Source: Nitrospira sp. CR1.2 | Lineage (GTDB): Bacteria; Nitrospirota; Nitrospiria; Nitrospirales; Nitrospiraceae | Reading direction: 5' to 3' | NCBI GenBank assembly: GCA_014055495.1 | Contig: WIAG01000024.1 | Span: 1 to 51,653, forward strand | Length of the DNA: 51,653 nt | Shown: positions 43,649-51,653 of the stretch, in pieces | Numbering within the stretch: the first letter of the stretch is position 1 | How the letters are laid out: every line of letters starts with the position of its first letter | Made by a program: the position numbers and the translations under genes | The notes under the pieces: model-generated | What the model was told of the DNA's origin: nothing | Databases searched by the model: none | Seen by the model: only the letters and a program-made list of their open reading frames with translations

Positions 43649-44272
43649 TTGAAAACTTTCGGTTGCAGATGGTTTCACGGGGGGGTATGTATTGCTGTCA
43701 GCTCTATTCTGGCTCTCTCGGGTTGCTGGATCGGCGGCGAGCAGATAGATTTCAACGTCACGTATATCCCACCAAATGAGTTCTTGTTGGGCCCTGAGGA
43801 TGTCCTCGTTGTCAATGTGTGGAGAAATCAGGAGCTTTCAAGAGAAGTAATCATTCGCCCGGATGGGAAGATTTCGATGCCTTTGATCGGCGATGTTCAG
43901 GCTGCAGGCATGACATCAAATGTCCTCGCAAAGCGAATTGCTGATGGCTTGGCCGAATTCATGTCTAATCCCACCGTCTCGGTCCAAGTCAAAGAAGTAA
44001 ATAGTTATTATGTCTACGTACTCGGGGAAGTATCAAAGCCTGGAAAGGTTCCTTTGAAATCGTATGCTACGGTGTTGCAAGGTATTTCGCTGGCCGGAGG
44101 GTTTACAACTTTTGCCTCAAGAAACAAAATCCATGTTCTCCGCGTTGTGCCCAATGGTCAGGGGCAACCAAAACAGGTTCAAATCCCCGTGCCTTATGAG
44201 GATATCATTCAAGGCAAGAATTCGGAGGGTAACTTCTTTCTCAAGGCTGGTGATGTCATTGTTGTGCCATAG
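43649..44272 (+). CDS. Polysaccharide export lipoprotein, Wza/EpsA-like (second copy)
   Basis: About 207 residues from TTG 43649. This start is preferred because AAAGGAG lies 8 nt upstream and gives a classic lipoprotein signal (CIAVSSILALSGC). An ATG at 43595 coupled to the previous stop would add 18 residues. Poly_export and SLBB regions mirror those of the first copy (LLGPEDVLVVNVWRNQELS, VYVLGEVSKPGKVPLKS). A tandem duplication of the exporter gene; the copies have diverged. Confidence 0.86.
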   Translation: MKTFGCRWFHGGVCIAVSSILALSGCWIGGEQIDFNVTYIPPNEFLLGPEDVLVVNVWRNQELSREVIIRPDGKISMPLIGDVQAAGMTSNVLAKRIADGLAEFMSNPTVSVQVKEVNSYYVYVLGEVSKPGKVPLKSYATVLQGISLAGGFTTFASRNKIHVLRVVPNGQGQPKQVQIPVPYEDIIQGKNSEGNFFLKAGDVIVVP

Positions 44273-45863
44273 CCAATTTTTGAGAGTGTGGAAATTCACT
44301 CTGTGGGCTGTGGTCTTGTTGTTCGCGAACTTGTCTGGCTTGTCGGATTCAGCTGCCCAGCAGATTCGGGTTGTGCCGTCAGTTTCGGTACTTGAGCGTT
44401 ACGACAGTAACGTTTTCTTTACGCCCAAATCCCTGCTTGCACCTGGAACAACAGCCGATGACCTTATCACGACGGTCACGCCTCAGCTGAACTTCATGCA
44501 GAGTAATTCCCTCGTGAAGACGAACCTATCAGTTGGCGCAGTCGTGCAGAAGTTTGTCAATAACTCGGCTCTTGACAACGTAGGGTTCAACGGCAGTGCT
44601 GGGATTGATCTCGCCCAAGCGGTCAATAGGGTGTTGCCGAGGATGCGAGGGTTTCGGGTTTTTGGGACATATCAGTACACTCCATCGGCACCGGCATTTG
44701 GAGCGGGTGGATTGGGGGCGGGCGGAGGTGGATTCGGCGGAGGTGGATTCGGTACAGGTGGTTTTGGGGTTGCTGGGCCAGTTGATTCAGGTCTACTCAC
44801 CCAACGAATCAGGACTACCATGTTTAACGTAGGCCTGTCTAATTCCTACTCTCTCTCTCCTACGACCGATTTTCAGACAAATTACACATATTCCCAACTC
44901 AGCTTTGGCGGGAATCTAACGCCGACTTCAACTACAGCGGGGCAGCCACAAACCACGGTATTCGATACGCAAACCCATTCCATTTCAGCTGGGCCAACGT
45001 CGAAAATTTCTGCGATTGACACCCTAACCGTGAAATACACATTCAATCAAATGTCCCAGGGGCAGTTTGGAGACTTTGCTACGCACAGCGGCACGGTAGG
45101 CTGGGGACGAAGCTGGACCAAGGAGTGGAGTTCCTCTATCAACGGAGGCTTGACCCTAGTTGAACCCATTCCGGATGTCTCAGCTAGCGGGAGCCAGAGA
45201 AGAGTCCCGGCGACAATGATGCCGACAGGTGGGTTTAGTGTGAGTTATGTGTCGGGCTCGTCTTTCCTTCGTAAACTGGGAAGTGAGATTCAGGAAGTCA
45301 CGGGAAGTAGCGGAGGGGGGGTGGCAGGTGGTGGTGGGTTCCTCCCCCTTCTTGCTGGAATGAACATGCCCGGAGGGATCGCTTCCCCAGGATCGTATCG
45401 CGTTACTCTTATGTACAATTTGGGGGTATTTCCTAGCTTTGTTCAGACTGCCGGGCCTATCTATACACACACCATAATGCTGGGAAGCATGGCTGGGATT
45501 ACAGACAGGTTGAGTGCCCAGGCTCTATTTAACTTTGCCAACAGTAGCTTTACGTCTGATTCCATCGGGACAAATTTCACGACGTACGGAACAACTGTAG
45601 GGCTTACGTACCTCATCACACCCATGTTTACCGCCCAGCTTAGTCACCAGTGGTTGATGTTTGATACTCAAACGAGTGGGGTGAGCGCTGGCGATCTTGG
45701 CTTTTCGAAACAGGTTATTTTGCTGGGCTTTACGTATGCGTATTCTCCTCGTGGCGACTTCTTTCGGGCCGGTGCCTTCTGGGAAGGTACGTCCGGTGCC
45801 TCTTCGTCTGCTGAGTCAGGAACGGGTAAGTCAGGATCAGGAGGGGTGGATATAAAGAAATGA
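44253..45863 (+). CDS. Outer-membrane beta-barrel protein of the exopolysaccharide operon
   Basis: 536 residues from ATG 44253, overlapping the export gene by 20 nt. Signal peptide (LWAVVLLFANLSGLSDSAA). Many alternating amphipathic strands of a large barrel (VSVLERYDSNVFFTP is the start typical of exosortase/EPS-associated OMPs, ending in a Tyr/Phe strand). An unusual Gly-rich loop of about 25 residues (GAGGGGFGGGGFGTGGFG) lies near residue 155. It probably serves as the polysaccharide's passage across the outer membrane; the family is assigned from pattern only. Confidence 0.75.
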   Translation: MSLLCHSQFLRVWKFTLWAVVLLFANLSGLSDSAAQQIRVVPSVSVLERYDSNVFFTPKSLLAPGTTADDLITTVTPQLNFMQSNSLVKTNLSVGAVVQKFVNNSALDNVGFNGSAGIDLAQAVNRVLPRMRGFRVFGTYQYTPSAPAFGAGGLGAGGGGFGGGGFGTGGFGVAGPVDSGLLTQRIRTTMFNVGLSNSYSLSPTTDFQTNYTYSQLSFGGNLTPTSTTAGQPQTTVFDTQTHSISAGPTSKISAIDTLTVKYTFNQMSQGQFGDFATHSGTVGWGRSWTKEWSSSINGGLTLVEPIPDVSASGSQRRVPATMMPTGGFSVSYVSGSSFLRKLGSEIQEVTGSSGGGVAGGGGFLPLLAGMNMPGGIASPGSYRVTLMYNLGVFPSFVQTAGPIYTHTIMLGSMAGITDRLSAQALFNFANSSFTSDSIGTNFTTYGTTVGLTYLITPMFTAQLSHQWLMFDTQTSGVSAGDLGFSKQVILLGFTYAYSPRGDFFRAGAFWEGTSGASSSAESGTGKSGSGGVDIKK

Positions 45864-48214
45864 ACACGCGTACGCTAGCTCCAGAGGATTATTGGCGTGC
45901 AGTTGTTAGCCGCAAGTGGCTGGTGATTACTACGATACTTGTGTGTTTGGGTATTGCAGGGATAGTGTGCGCGTTGATACCGAAGGTGTATCTCTCCGCC
46001 ACGAAAATGTGGTTCGAGGGGGCTAAAATCGAGGAGTCGATTGTAAGCGGTCCCAATCCTGCCGGGGGAGTATACTCTCCTACGCTGGACGACCGAGTGA
46101 TGGAGGTACGACAGTTCGTCATGGGGCGGAAAACGCTAGGCCAGATCGCAGGCGAGTTCGGACTGTTTGGGTATCTCAAGGATCAGCCTGATGCGACAGA
46201 GTCTGAGAACGCCATCCGTGCCATGCGAGGCTCTATTAAGGTCGAGCCTACGAAGGACAAACTGTTCATTACCCTATCATTTTCGAACGAAGATCCAATC
46301 ATCGCCAGAGATGTCACATCTCGACTCAGTGATCTCTTTATTGAAGAAACGTTGAAGGATCGTGAGCGAGGTGTTGAGGCGGCGGAAGATTTTCTTGGGC
46401 TTGAGTTAAAGCATGCGAAGGCAGAGTTAGAGGCCAAAGAGAAAATTATTTCAGAGTTTAAGCAGCAGCATTTGGGGGAATTGCCTCAACAAATTGATGC
46501 AAATTTGCGCAAACTGGATCGTCTCCAGGAGGACATGCGCACTCAAGGTGAGCAGTCCCAGAGTCTAGCCAATCGCCTCGTTCAACTTGATAAATCGATT
46601 AAGGATTATGAGGAGACAGGAGAAGTCAGTGGCGATTCTCCAATCGGGGCGTCCAGTAAAAGAAACAAAGATCCTCGCCTGGGGAGAATTAAGGAATTGG
46701 AGCGGCGATTGGTAGAGCTGTCCTCGATGTACAAGGATACGTACCCTGATCTTGTCCAAGTTAAGGAGGAGATCCGAAAGCTGAAGGAAATGACTTCGGC
46801 TCAGTATCGTGACCTTTTGCCGGATGGTGAGTCGGACGACGAACCGATAGCTGCGAAAAAATCCAAACGAAAAGCGATTGATCCCTACCACGCTGAGTTG
46901 TTAAAGCAACGGGACGAGATCGTACTCGAGTTGGATGCAGTGAAGCGTCGTCAAGCTCATATCGCCGTTGAGATGTCTCAATATGAAAGAAGAGTTGAGC
47001 ATACACCCGAGCGGGAACAACGATTGAAGACGCTTGAAAGAGACTATGAAAACCTTCAGAAGAATTACCAGTCGCTCTTGGATAAGAAGTTGACCGCCGG
47101 CATGCAGAAAAGTTTGGCGCAGGGACGTAAGGGAGCGAAATTCAGTATCGTAGATCCAGCATACACACCCGTTGTACCTGTTATCCCTAACATTCCGCTG
47201 ATCATGGCCGCAGGACTTGTGCTGGGTTGTGCGTTGGGATTTGGAGGCGCGGTCGGCTTAGAGCTCATGGGGCGAGGGTTCCGCTCCGCAGAGGAAGTTG
47301 AGATCACACTGGGTCTTCCCGTGATTGCCTCTATCCCACTGTACGAAAGCGCATTCGGTGGAGCCATGCAAACAGTCAGAGCGCTGTCCGGTAAGAACCG
47401 TGCATCCTCGCTGATGCTGCCGGGTGGCGGGAAGCAGGGCGGCGCTGACGTGCAGGGTGTTGGCGGCCTACCTGCTGCATCTGTTAGGCAGAGGGGGCAG
47501 AATGGTCAGTTGCACGCCCCGACCCCAGGGTTGGAGTTGGTATCCATGTGGCGACCGCTCTCGTTTGTTGCAGAGCAATATCGCGTTGCAGCTACCAGAC
47601 TTGAATTGATGACTGGTGATCGAAAGAGCACGGCTATTGTCGTGACAAGCGCGGTGATGGGGGAGGGAAAATCCTCCACGGCGCTTAATTTGGGGTATGT
47701 CCTTGCTAAAGACCTCGATCGACGAACGATCGTAATTGATTGTGATCTCAAGCGACCAATGCAGCACATTTATGCGGGTGTCTGGCAGCACCCGGGGTTG
47801 GTGGAAGTGCTGCGAGGTACAAAGGCGATCGAGGACTGTGTGCAGCGTCTGGGAGAGTCGGGTCCGTGGATTCTTCCGGCAGGATCAGTTGGCGACAATC
47901 CGGTTGGGTTAGCCAAAATGCATCAATTGGCTGATTTAGTCGCGGAACTTAAAGAAAAGTATGACTATGTCATCATAGACGCTCCTCCGGTGCTACCACT
48001 TGCCGACATGCAAGTTCTTGCAAGTACGGGGGACCTTATCGCCTATGTGGTGAAGGCAAGCATGACGGGACGGGATGTTGTACAAAAGGCACTCAAGGCT
48101 CTCGGAGAGAATGCCAACCTTGGGATTATTTTGAATGGCCTCGATGCCCATACCACTCCGTATTACATGCAGCAGGAATATTACCGCGAAGCGCACCATG
48201 AACAGCTCAAGTAA
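45860..48214 (+). CDS. Wzc-like chain-length determinant with BY-kinase domain
   Basis: 784 residues. N-terminal membrane helix (WLVITTILVCLGIAGIVCAL), Wzz domain, long periplasmic coiled coils (about 170-420), second helix (IPLIMAAGLVLGCALGFGGAV) and a cytoplasmic tyrosine-kinase domain: Walker A VMGEGKSSTALNL, Walker A' VIDCDLKRP, Walker B VIIDAPPVLPLAD. The C-terminus has a tyrosine cluster (PYYMQQEYYREAHHE) for autophosphorylation. It regulates polymer length and export. Overlaps the barrel gene by 4 nt and the priming-transferase gene by 17 nt. Confidence 0.93.
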   Translation: MNTRTLAPEDYWRAVVSRKWLVITTILVCLGIAGIVCALIPKVYLSATKMWFEGAKIEESIVSGPNPAGGVYSPTLDDRVMEVRQFVMGRKTLGQIAGEFGLFGYLKDQPDATESENAIRAMRGSIKVEPTKDKLFITLSFSNEDPIIARDVTSRLSDLFIEETLKDRERGVEAAEDFLGLELKHAKAELEAKEKIISEFKQQHLGELPQQIDANLRKLDRLQEDMRTQGEQSQSLANRLVQLDKSIKDYEETGEVSGDSPIGASSKRNKDPRLGRIKELERRLVELSSMYKDTYPDLVQVKEEIRKLKEMTSAQYRDLLPDGESDDEPIAAKKSKRKAIDPYHAELLKQRDEIVLELDAVKRRQAHIAVEMSQYERRVEHTPEREQRLKTLERDYENLQKNYQSLLDKKLTAGMQKSLAQGRKGAKFSIVDPAYTPVVPVIPNIPLIMAAGLVLGCALGFGGAVGLELMGRGFRSAEEVEITLGLPVIASIPLYESAFGGAMQTVRALSGKNRASSLMLPGGGKQGGADVQGVGGLPAASVRQRGQNGQLHAPTPGLELVSMWRPLSFVAEQYRVAATRLELMTGDRKSTAIVVTSAVMGEGKSSTALNLGYVLAKDLDRRTIVIDCDLKRPMQHIYAGVWQHPGLVEVLRGTKAIEDCVQRLGESGPWILPAGSVGDNPVGLAKMHQLADLVAELKEKYDYVIIDAPPVLPLADMQVLASTGDLIAYVVKASMTGRDVVQKALKALGENANLGIILNGLDAHTTPYYMQQEYYREAHHEQLK

Positions 48215-49265
48215 ATCGGATCAGGAGACGGGCCTAGAGTCTTTACCCGCTCGGCAGCCGCTCGTGTCAGTCTCGGTTAGTTTCCCAAAATTTACGAGGC
48301 GAGTCTTGATCCTCGGGGTTGGGCCGCTAGCGAGAGACTTGTGCCAAACGCTCCTTGCAAAACGGGTCGGTTTTACTGAAGTTGTTGGGTTTTTGGACAA
48401 AGATGCGAGTCGTGTCGGCGAGCGCTTGGTTAATCCAACCATCATAGGAACCTACGACCAACTGTTTGAGATTGCCGAGCGATATCAAGTGCACACCGTG
48501 GCGGTCTGCTTAGAGGACCGCCGTGCCGTGCTACCCGTTCAAACCTTGTTAGATATGAAGGCCATGGGCCGAGATGTGGTTGATGGTCACTACTTGTATG
48601 AGGAAGAGTCTGGGCGGCTTTCGATTGATCACCTCAAACCGAGTGCCTTGATCTTTTCAACGGGTTTCCGTCGGCGGCTTCTCACAATGCTATTAAAGCG
48701 GGCTTTGGACGTGATTGTAGCAGCGATTGGAATGGTCGCGTTGTTGCCACTCGTTCTGGTTTTGTCCGTGCTCATCAAATTAGACTCCTCTGGCCCAGTG
48801 TTTTACCGGCAGATGCGTGTGGGGTTGCGAGGGCGCCCGTACATGATCTGGAAGTTTAGATCCATGCGTCAGGATGCTGAGCAGAGCGGCGCACGATGGG
48901 CATCCAGCGAGGACCCACGTGTGTCTAGAGTTGGTCGTTGGATCAGGAAATGGAGATTGGACGAGCTTCCCCAACTGATCAATGTTTTAAAAGGGGAAAT
49001 GAGTTTGGTCGGCCCAAGACCTGAGCGACCTGTATTTGTCCAAGAGTTGAGAAACACAATTCCTTATTACGATTTGAGGCATACGGTCCGTCCGGGAATT
49101 ACTGGATGGGCGCAGACACGCTTTCGGTACGGCGCTTCGAAAGAAGATTCGCACGTAAAGCTGCAATATGATCTGTTCTATGTCAAGAATTTGTCCTTGG
49201 CCTTAGATTTGCGCATCGTGGTGCACACGGGGAAGGTTATGTTTATGGGGGAAGGAGCACGGTAG
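48198..49265 (+). CDS. Undecaprenyl-phosphate sugar phosphotransferase, EpsB-type
   Basis: 355 residues. An N-terminal CoA-binding-like Rossmann domain (RVLILGVGPLARDLCQ) as in EpsB/WbaP-like proteins, one or two membrane segments (VIVAAIGMVALLPLVLVLSVL), and the bacterial sugar transferase domain from about 165: VFYRQMRVG, IWKFRSMR, LDELPQLINVLKGEMSLVGPRPERP, GITGWAQ. It starts repeat-unit assembly by moving a sugar-phosphate onto undecaprenyl phosphate. ATG 48198 overlaps the kinase gene. Confidence 0.92.
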   Translation: MNSSSKSDQETGLESLPARQPLVSVSVSFPKFTRRVLILGVGPLARDLCQTLLAKRVGFTEVVGFLDKDASRVGERLVNPTIIGTYDQLFEIAERYQVHTVAVCLEDRRAVLPVQTLLDMKAMGRDVVDGHYLYEEESGRLSIDHLKPSALIFSTGFRRRLLTMLLKRALDVIVAAIGMVALLPLVLVLSVLIKLDSSGPVFYRQMRVGLRGRPYMIWKFRSMRQDAEQSGARWASSEDPRVSRVGRWIRKWRLDELPQLINVLKGEMSLVGPRPERPVFVQELRNTIPYYDLRHTVRPGITGWAQTRFRYGASKEDSHVKLQYDLFYVKNLSLALDLRIVVHTGKVMFMGEGAR

Positions 49266-49274
49266 AGGGGGCAA

Positions 49275-50204
49275 ATGCCAGATACAATTGCCAAACATTG
49301 CCTTTCATTTGATGTCGAAGAGCATTTTCAAGTCTCTGCTTTTGAATCTCCTATGAGACGGCGGCATTGGGATCAATACGAGAGTCGTGTAGAGGCTAAT
49401 ACCGAAAAATTGTTGGAGTTGCTGGGCAACAGACGGGTGCGGGCAACTTTTTTCGTGCTTGGGTGGGTGGCGGAGAGATATTCCTCCCTGGTTCGTCGGA
49501 TTGCATCGGCGGGACACGAAATAGCGTCGCATGGATATGCCCACGAGCTCATAACAGCTCAAACGCCTGCTGCTTTTCGCGACGATATTCGCAAGGCTAA
49601 GGGGATTCTGGAAAATATTCTGTCGCAACAAGTATTGGGCTATCGCGCGCCGAGTTTCTCAATCACCAAAGACACAATGTGGGCAACTCAAATACTCGTC
49701 GAAGAAGGGTATGTCTACGATTCGAGTATATTCCCTGTGCTGCATGACCGCTACGGAGTTCCCTCCGCTAATCCAGATGTGCACCAATTGTTGACGAGCT
49801 CCGGTCTACTGTGGGAAGTCCCTCCCTCGACGGTTAAATGTTTGGGGGTACGCGTGCCTGTCGCTGGGGGAGGGTATTTTCGGCTTTACCCGTACCCGCT
49901 GCTCCGCACACTACTCCGTAAACTGGAAACTGAGGGCTCATCTTTGGTGATGTACATGCATCCTTGGGAATTTGATCCGAACCAGCCAAGAATGGAAGGT
50001 TCTATCATGTCACGACTTCGACACTATATGAACCTTGATAAGACAGAGCTTCGGCTGCGAGCACTCCTCCAAGATTTCTCATTTTCCTCCATACAGGAAG
50101 CGTTTCCTCAAATTGCGCACCACCACAGACTGCGGACAGAGGCGTCTGCTAATGTAGGAGGAAATTGTTCCCCCGCAAGTTCATCGGATGTTCTCCTGAA
50201 TTAA
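49275..50204 (+). CDS. Polysaccharide deacetylase (XrtA/PEP-CTERM-type)
   Basis: 309 residues of the NodB-homology family. SFDVEEHFQ (Asp-Asp-type metal site), TFFVLGWVAER, GHEIASHGYAHE (two His metal ligands) and YRAPSFSI. It would remove N-acetyl groups from the exported glycan. LSFDVEEHFQVSAFE is the wording of deacetylases seen next to exosortase systems, but no exosortase gene is in the window. No signal peptide is visible, so cytosolic or non-classical location. A gene-less stretch follows. Confidence 0.88.
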   Translation: MPDTIAKHCLSFDVEEHFQVSAFESPMRRRHWDQYESRVEANTEKLLELLGNRRVRATFFVLGWVAERYSSLVRRIASAGHEIASHGYAHELITAQTPAAFRDDIRKAKGILENILSQQVLGYRAPSFSITKDTMWATQILVEEGYVYDSSIFPVLHDRYGVPSANPDVHQLLTSSGLLWEVPPSTVKCLGVRVPVAGGGYFRLYPYPLLRTLLRKLETEGSSLVMYMHPWEFDPNQPRMEGSIMSRLRHYMNLDKTELRLRALLQDFSFSSIQEAFPQIAHHHRLRTEASANVGGNCSPASSSDVLLN

Positions 50205-50638
50205 CGTGCGATGATCAGGGTTTGGGTTGAGATCGAAGAGTTTCAACCGGTTGGATTTAAGAGCTGGTGCTTCCTCGTATAACGTGTATCGGTTCTCCCA
50301 TTGCTCGACTTTTGGGGAAGAGTGCTACGGTTCTCGGGCTAATCTACTTCTCTCCTATCTTGGCTGGCTATTCATCGATACAGCCTGCGGTGCTGTAGTG
50401 AATACTGGCATGCCATAGCTCACTGAGGGGTCTTGAACAGTACATTCCTGTCAACAGGGGGTTTTGCCTGGTCTGCTACTCTTGTAATGTGGTTAGCACA
50501 CGGATTTATCGCGGCAGTCGGTGTCGACGATCTTTGCAACTTCTGCCAATTGCAGGCTGAGTGATTGCATCGAAGGGAAATTAGCCGTGCGCAGCGAGTC
50601 TTGGGGCCGATTATGATATCTCACGATTTGGAGTGATC
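50205..50638. promoter_or_regulatory. Intergenic region before the ABC exporter genes
   Basis: About 430 nt without a convincing gene; short frames look random. Space for a separate promoter, but no clear motif was seen. The exporter's ribosome site TTTGGAG lies 6 nt before its ATG. Confidence 0.5.
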
Positions 50639-51484
50639 ATGGCGTCTGCGTTCGCGCACGAAGATTCCTGTACCGTGGTGATTGAGCCACGTGAAGGATA
50701 TGTACAAGTGGGTTGGTGGGAGCTTTGGGGTGCCCGAGAGTTGTTTTACTTCCTGGCCTGGCGAGATCTCAAGACGCGTTATGCCCAGACGGCCATCGGA
50801 GCCAGTTGGGCTCTCATGCAACCACTCCTTAGTACGCTAATTTTTACGCTTGTGTTTAGCTATTTGGCAAAGGTTCCATCAGATGGATTGCCATATCCGC
50901 TTTTTGCTTTTGCGGCAATTTTACCCTGGTCTCTGTTTTCAAAGAGCCTTGAACGCAGCACCTTGAGTGTTGTTACCGAGGGAGGCCTCATAAAAAAGGT
51001 TTACTTTCCAAGGCTGATTATTCCAATTTCGTCCACCTTCATCAATCTAGTAGATTTTGCTGTCGGGCTTCTGATTCTTGTCGGGATGATGGCTTGGTAT
51101 CAGCTGGTGCCGCAGTGGACGGTTATCTTTTTGCCCCTGTTTGTAGCGGTTGCTCTACTCGCCGCTCTGTCCGTAAGTCTGTGGCTTTCAGCGCTTAATG
51201 TTAAGTATCGGGATGTGGCTTCTGTGGTCCCTCTGATTACTCAGCTGTGGATGTTTGCATCCCCCGTCCTGTATCCCGCATCGTTGGTTCCAGAGTCGAT
51301 TCGTTGGTACTACGGTCTGAATCCGATGGCGGGAGTCATTGAGGGGTTCCGGTGGGCCTTGTTTGGGAAAACCGCTCCTGACTGGAGCATGGTGAGCGTG
51401 AGTTTAGCTGTGGTGTTGGTCTTGTTGGTGGGAGGCGTCATGTTTTTCAGGAGGGTGGAGCGGACCTTCGCCGATGTAATTTAG
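50639..51484 (+). CDS. ABC-2-type polysaccharide exporter permease, Wzm-like
   Basis: 281 residues from ATG 50639 (a GTG at 50633 is less well placed). A soluble N-terminus with ELFYFLAWRDLKTRYAQT typical of Wzm/KpsM proteins, then six membrane helices including PLLSTLIFTLVFSYLA and PLITQLWMFASPVLYP, ending in FRRVERTFADVI. It forms the channel for lipid-linked glycan export with the ATPase encoded directly downstream. Both exporter types (Wza/Wzc and ABC) occurring side by side is noteworthy. Confidence 0.92.
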   Translation: MASAFAHEDSCTVVIEPREGYVQVGWWELWGARELFYFLAWRDLKTRYAQTAIGASWALMQPLLSTLIFTLVFSYLAKVPSDGLPYPLFAFAAILPWSLFSKSLERSTLSVVTEGGLIKKVYFPRLIIPISSTFINLVDFAVGLLILVGMMAWYQLVPQWTVIFLPLFVAVALLAALSVSLWLSALNVKYRDVASVVPLITQLWMFASPVLYPASLVPESIRWYYGLNPMAGVIEGFRWALFGKTAPDWSMVSVSLAVVLVLLVGGVMFFRRVERTFADVI

Positions 51485-51653
51485 ATGAGTGAGACTGCGG
51501 TCAGCGTGAGTGGTTTGTCCAAGCGGTATCGGTTGGGCGCGACCCATGCGTCAGAGGGCTCCCTCGCCGGAGCGCTCTCCCAGGGACTCCGTCGCCTCGT
51601 GGGGCGGCGCCCCGGCGTGGCCGGACCGACCGGCAACACCCTCTGGGCGTTGC
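51485..51653 (+). CDS. ABC transporter ATP-binding protein, Wzt-like (5' part only)
   Basis: Starts directly after the permease stop (ATG 51485) and runs to the right edge: SVSGLSKRYRLGATHASEG, then an Arg/Gly-rich segment, LVGRRPGVAGPTGNTLWAL. That order (VxxLSKRY... WAL) is typical of polysaccharide/teichoic-acid export ATPases whose Walker A comes later. The last 100 bases are much richer in GC than the preceding 8 kb of the operon. Confidence 0.8.
   Translation, partial: MSETAVSVSGLSKRYRLGATHASEGSLAGALSQGLRRLVGRRPGVAGPTGNTLWAL

Noticed and set aside
50227-50418. 63-codon plus-strand frame in the gap before the ABC genes
   Set aside because: No ribosome site, no recognisable pattern and atypical composition; treated as non-coding.

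Overview
The window looks like a chromosomal piece of a high-GC Gram-negative bacterium, most likely a Nitrospira-type member of the Nitrospirota. This is inferred from the gene content and order (glmU-glmS-gatC-panD-gatA-gatB-eno-ftsB-era-mgtE-recO; a PEP mutase fusion next to an XrtA-type exopolysaccharide operon) and from the style of the proteins. No database search was run, and no rRNA, tRNA or CRISPR array was recognised.

Layout. (1) 1-3573, accessory: a zinc metallopeptidase of the M64 type behind seven propeller-like repeats, cut by the left edge; a frameshifted RelE-type toxin remnant; a small unknown protein; a HicB/HicA-like toxin-antitoxin pair; and the 5' stump of a PAP2 phosphatase paralogue. 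(2) 3531-7480, foreign: a decayed REP-associated transposase (RAYT) between inverted repeats, then a run of unknown genes separated by sites that fold like integron attC sites. I read this as a small integrase-less cassette array (CALIN), which is the least expected feature of the window. (3) 7644-21374, mostly housekeeping: PAP2 phosphatase, COG0523 metal GTPase, CDF exporter, FtsH, a small glycosylation-like set (membrane glycosyltransferase, radical SAM enzyme, family 2 glycosyltransferase, secreted protein), then metG, holB and tmk on the minus strand. (4) 21449-37486, plus strand: a DUF502 protein, amino-sugar synthesis (glmU, glmS), the GatCAB amidotransferase genes interleaved with panD and two small envelope-type proteins, eno, ftsB, era, mgtE, recO, a DUF971 protein, a lipoprotein and glgA. 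A 120-nt complex hairpin lies between glmS and gatC. (5) 37509-41428: a lipoprotein and a phosphonate start-up pair, PEP mutase fused to a nucleotidyltransferase, then phosphonopyruvate decarboxylase, closed by a perfect 38-nt palindrome. (6) 41688-51653: a LuxR-type regulator divergent from an exopolysaccharide operon (two export proteins, an outer-membrane barrel, a Wzc-like tyrosine kinase, an EpsB-type priming sugar transferase, a polysaccharide deacetylase), followed by an ABC-type polysaccharide exporter whose ATPase runs off the right edge.

How the parts may work together (inference): GlmS and GlmU supply UDP-GlcNAc for wall and surface glycans. The PEP mutase and decarboxylase make phosphonoacetaldehyde, and the fused nucleotidyltransferase could activate a phosphonate for attachment to the exported glycan made by the neighbouring operon. 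The LuxR-type protein, with a 22-bp direct repeat between it and the operon, is the obvious candidate regulator. The cassette region appears unrelated to this and was acquired separately.
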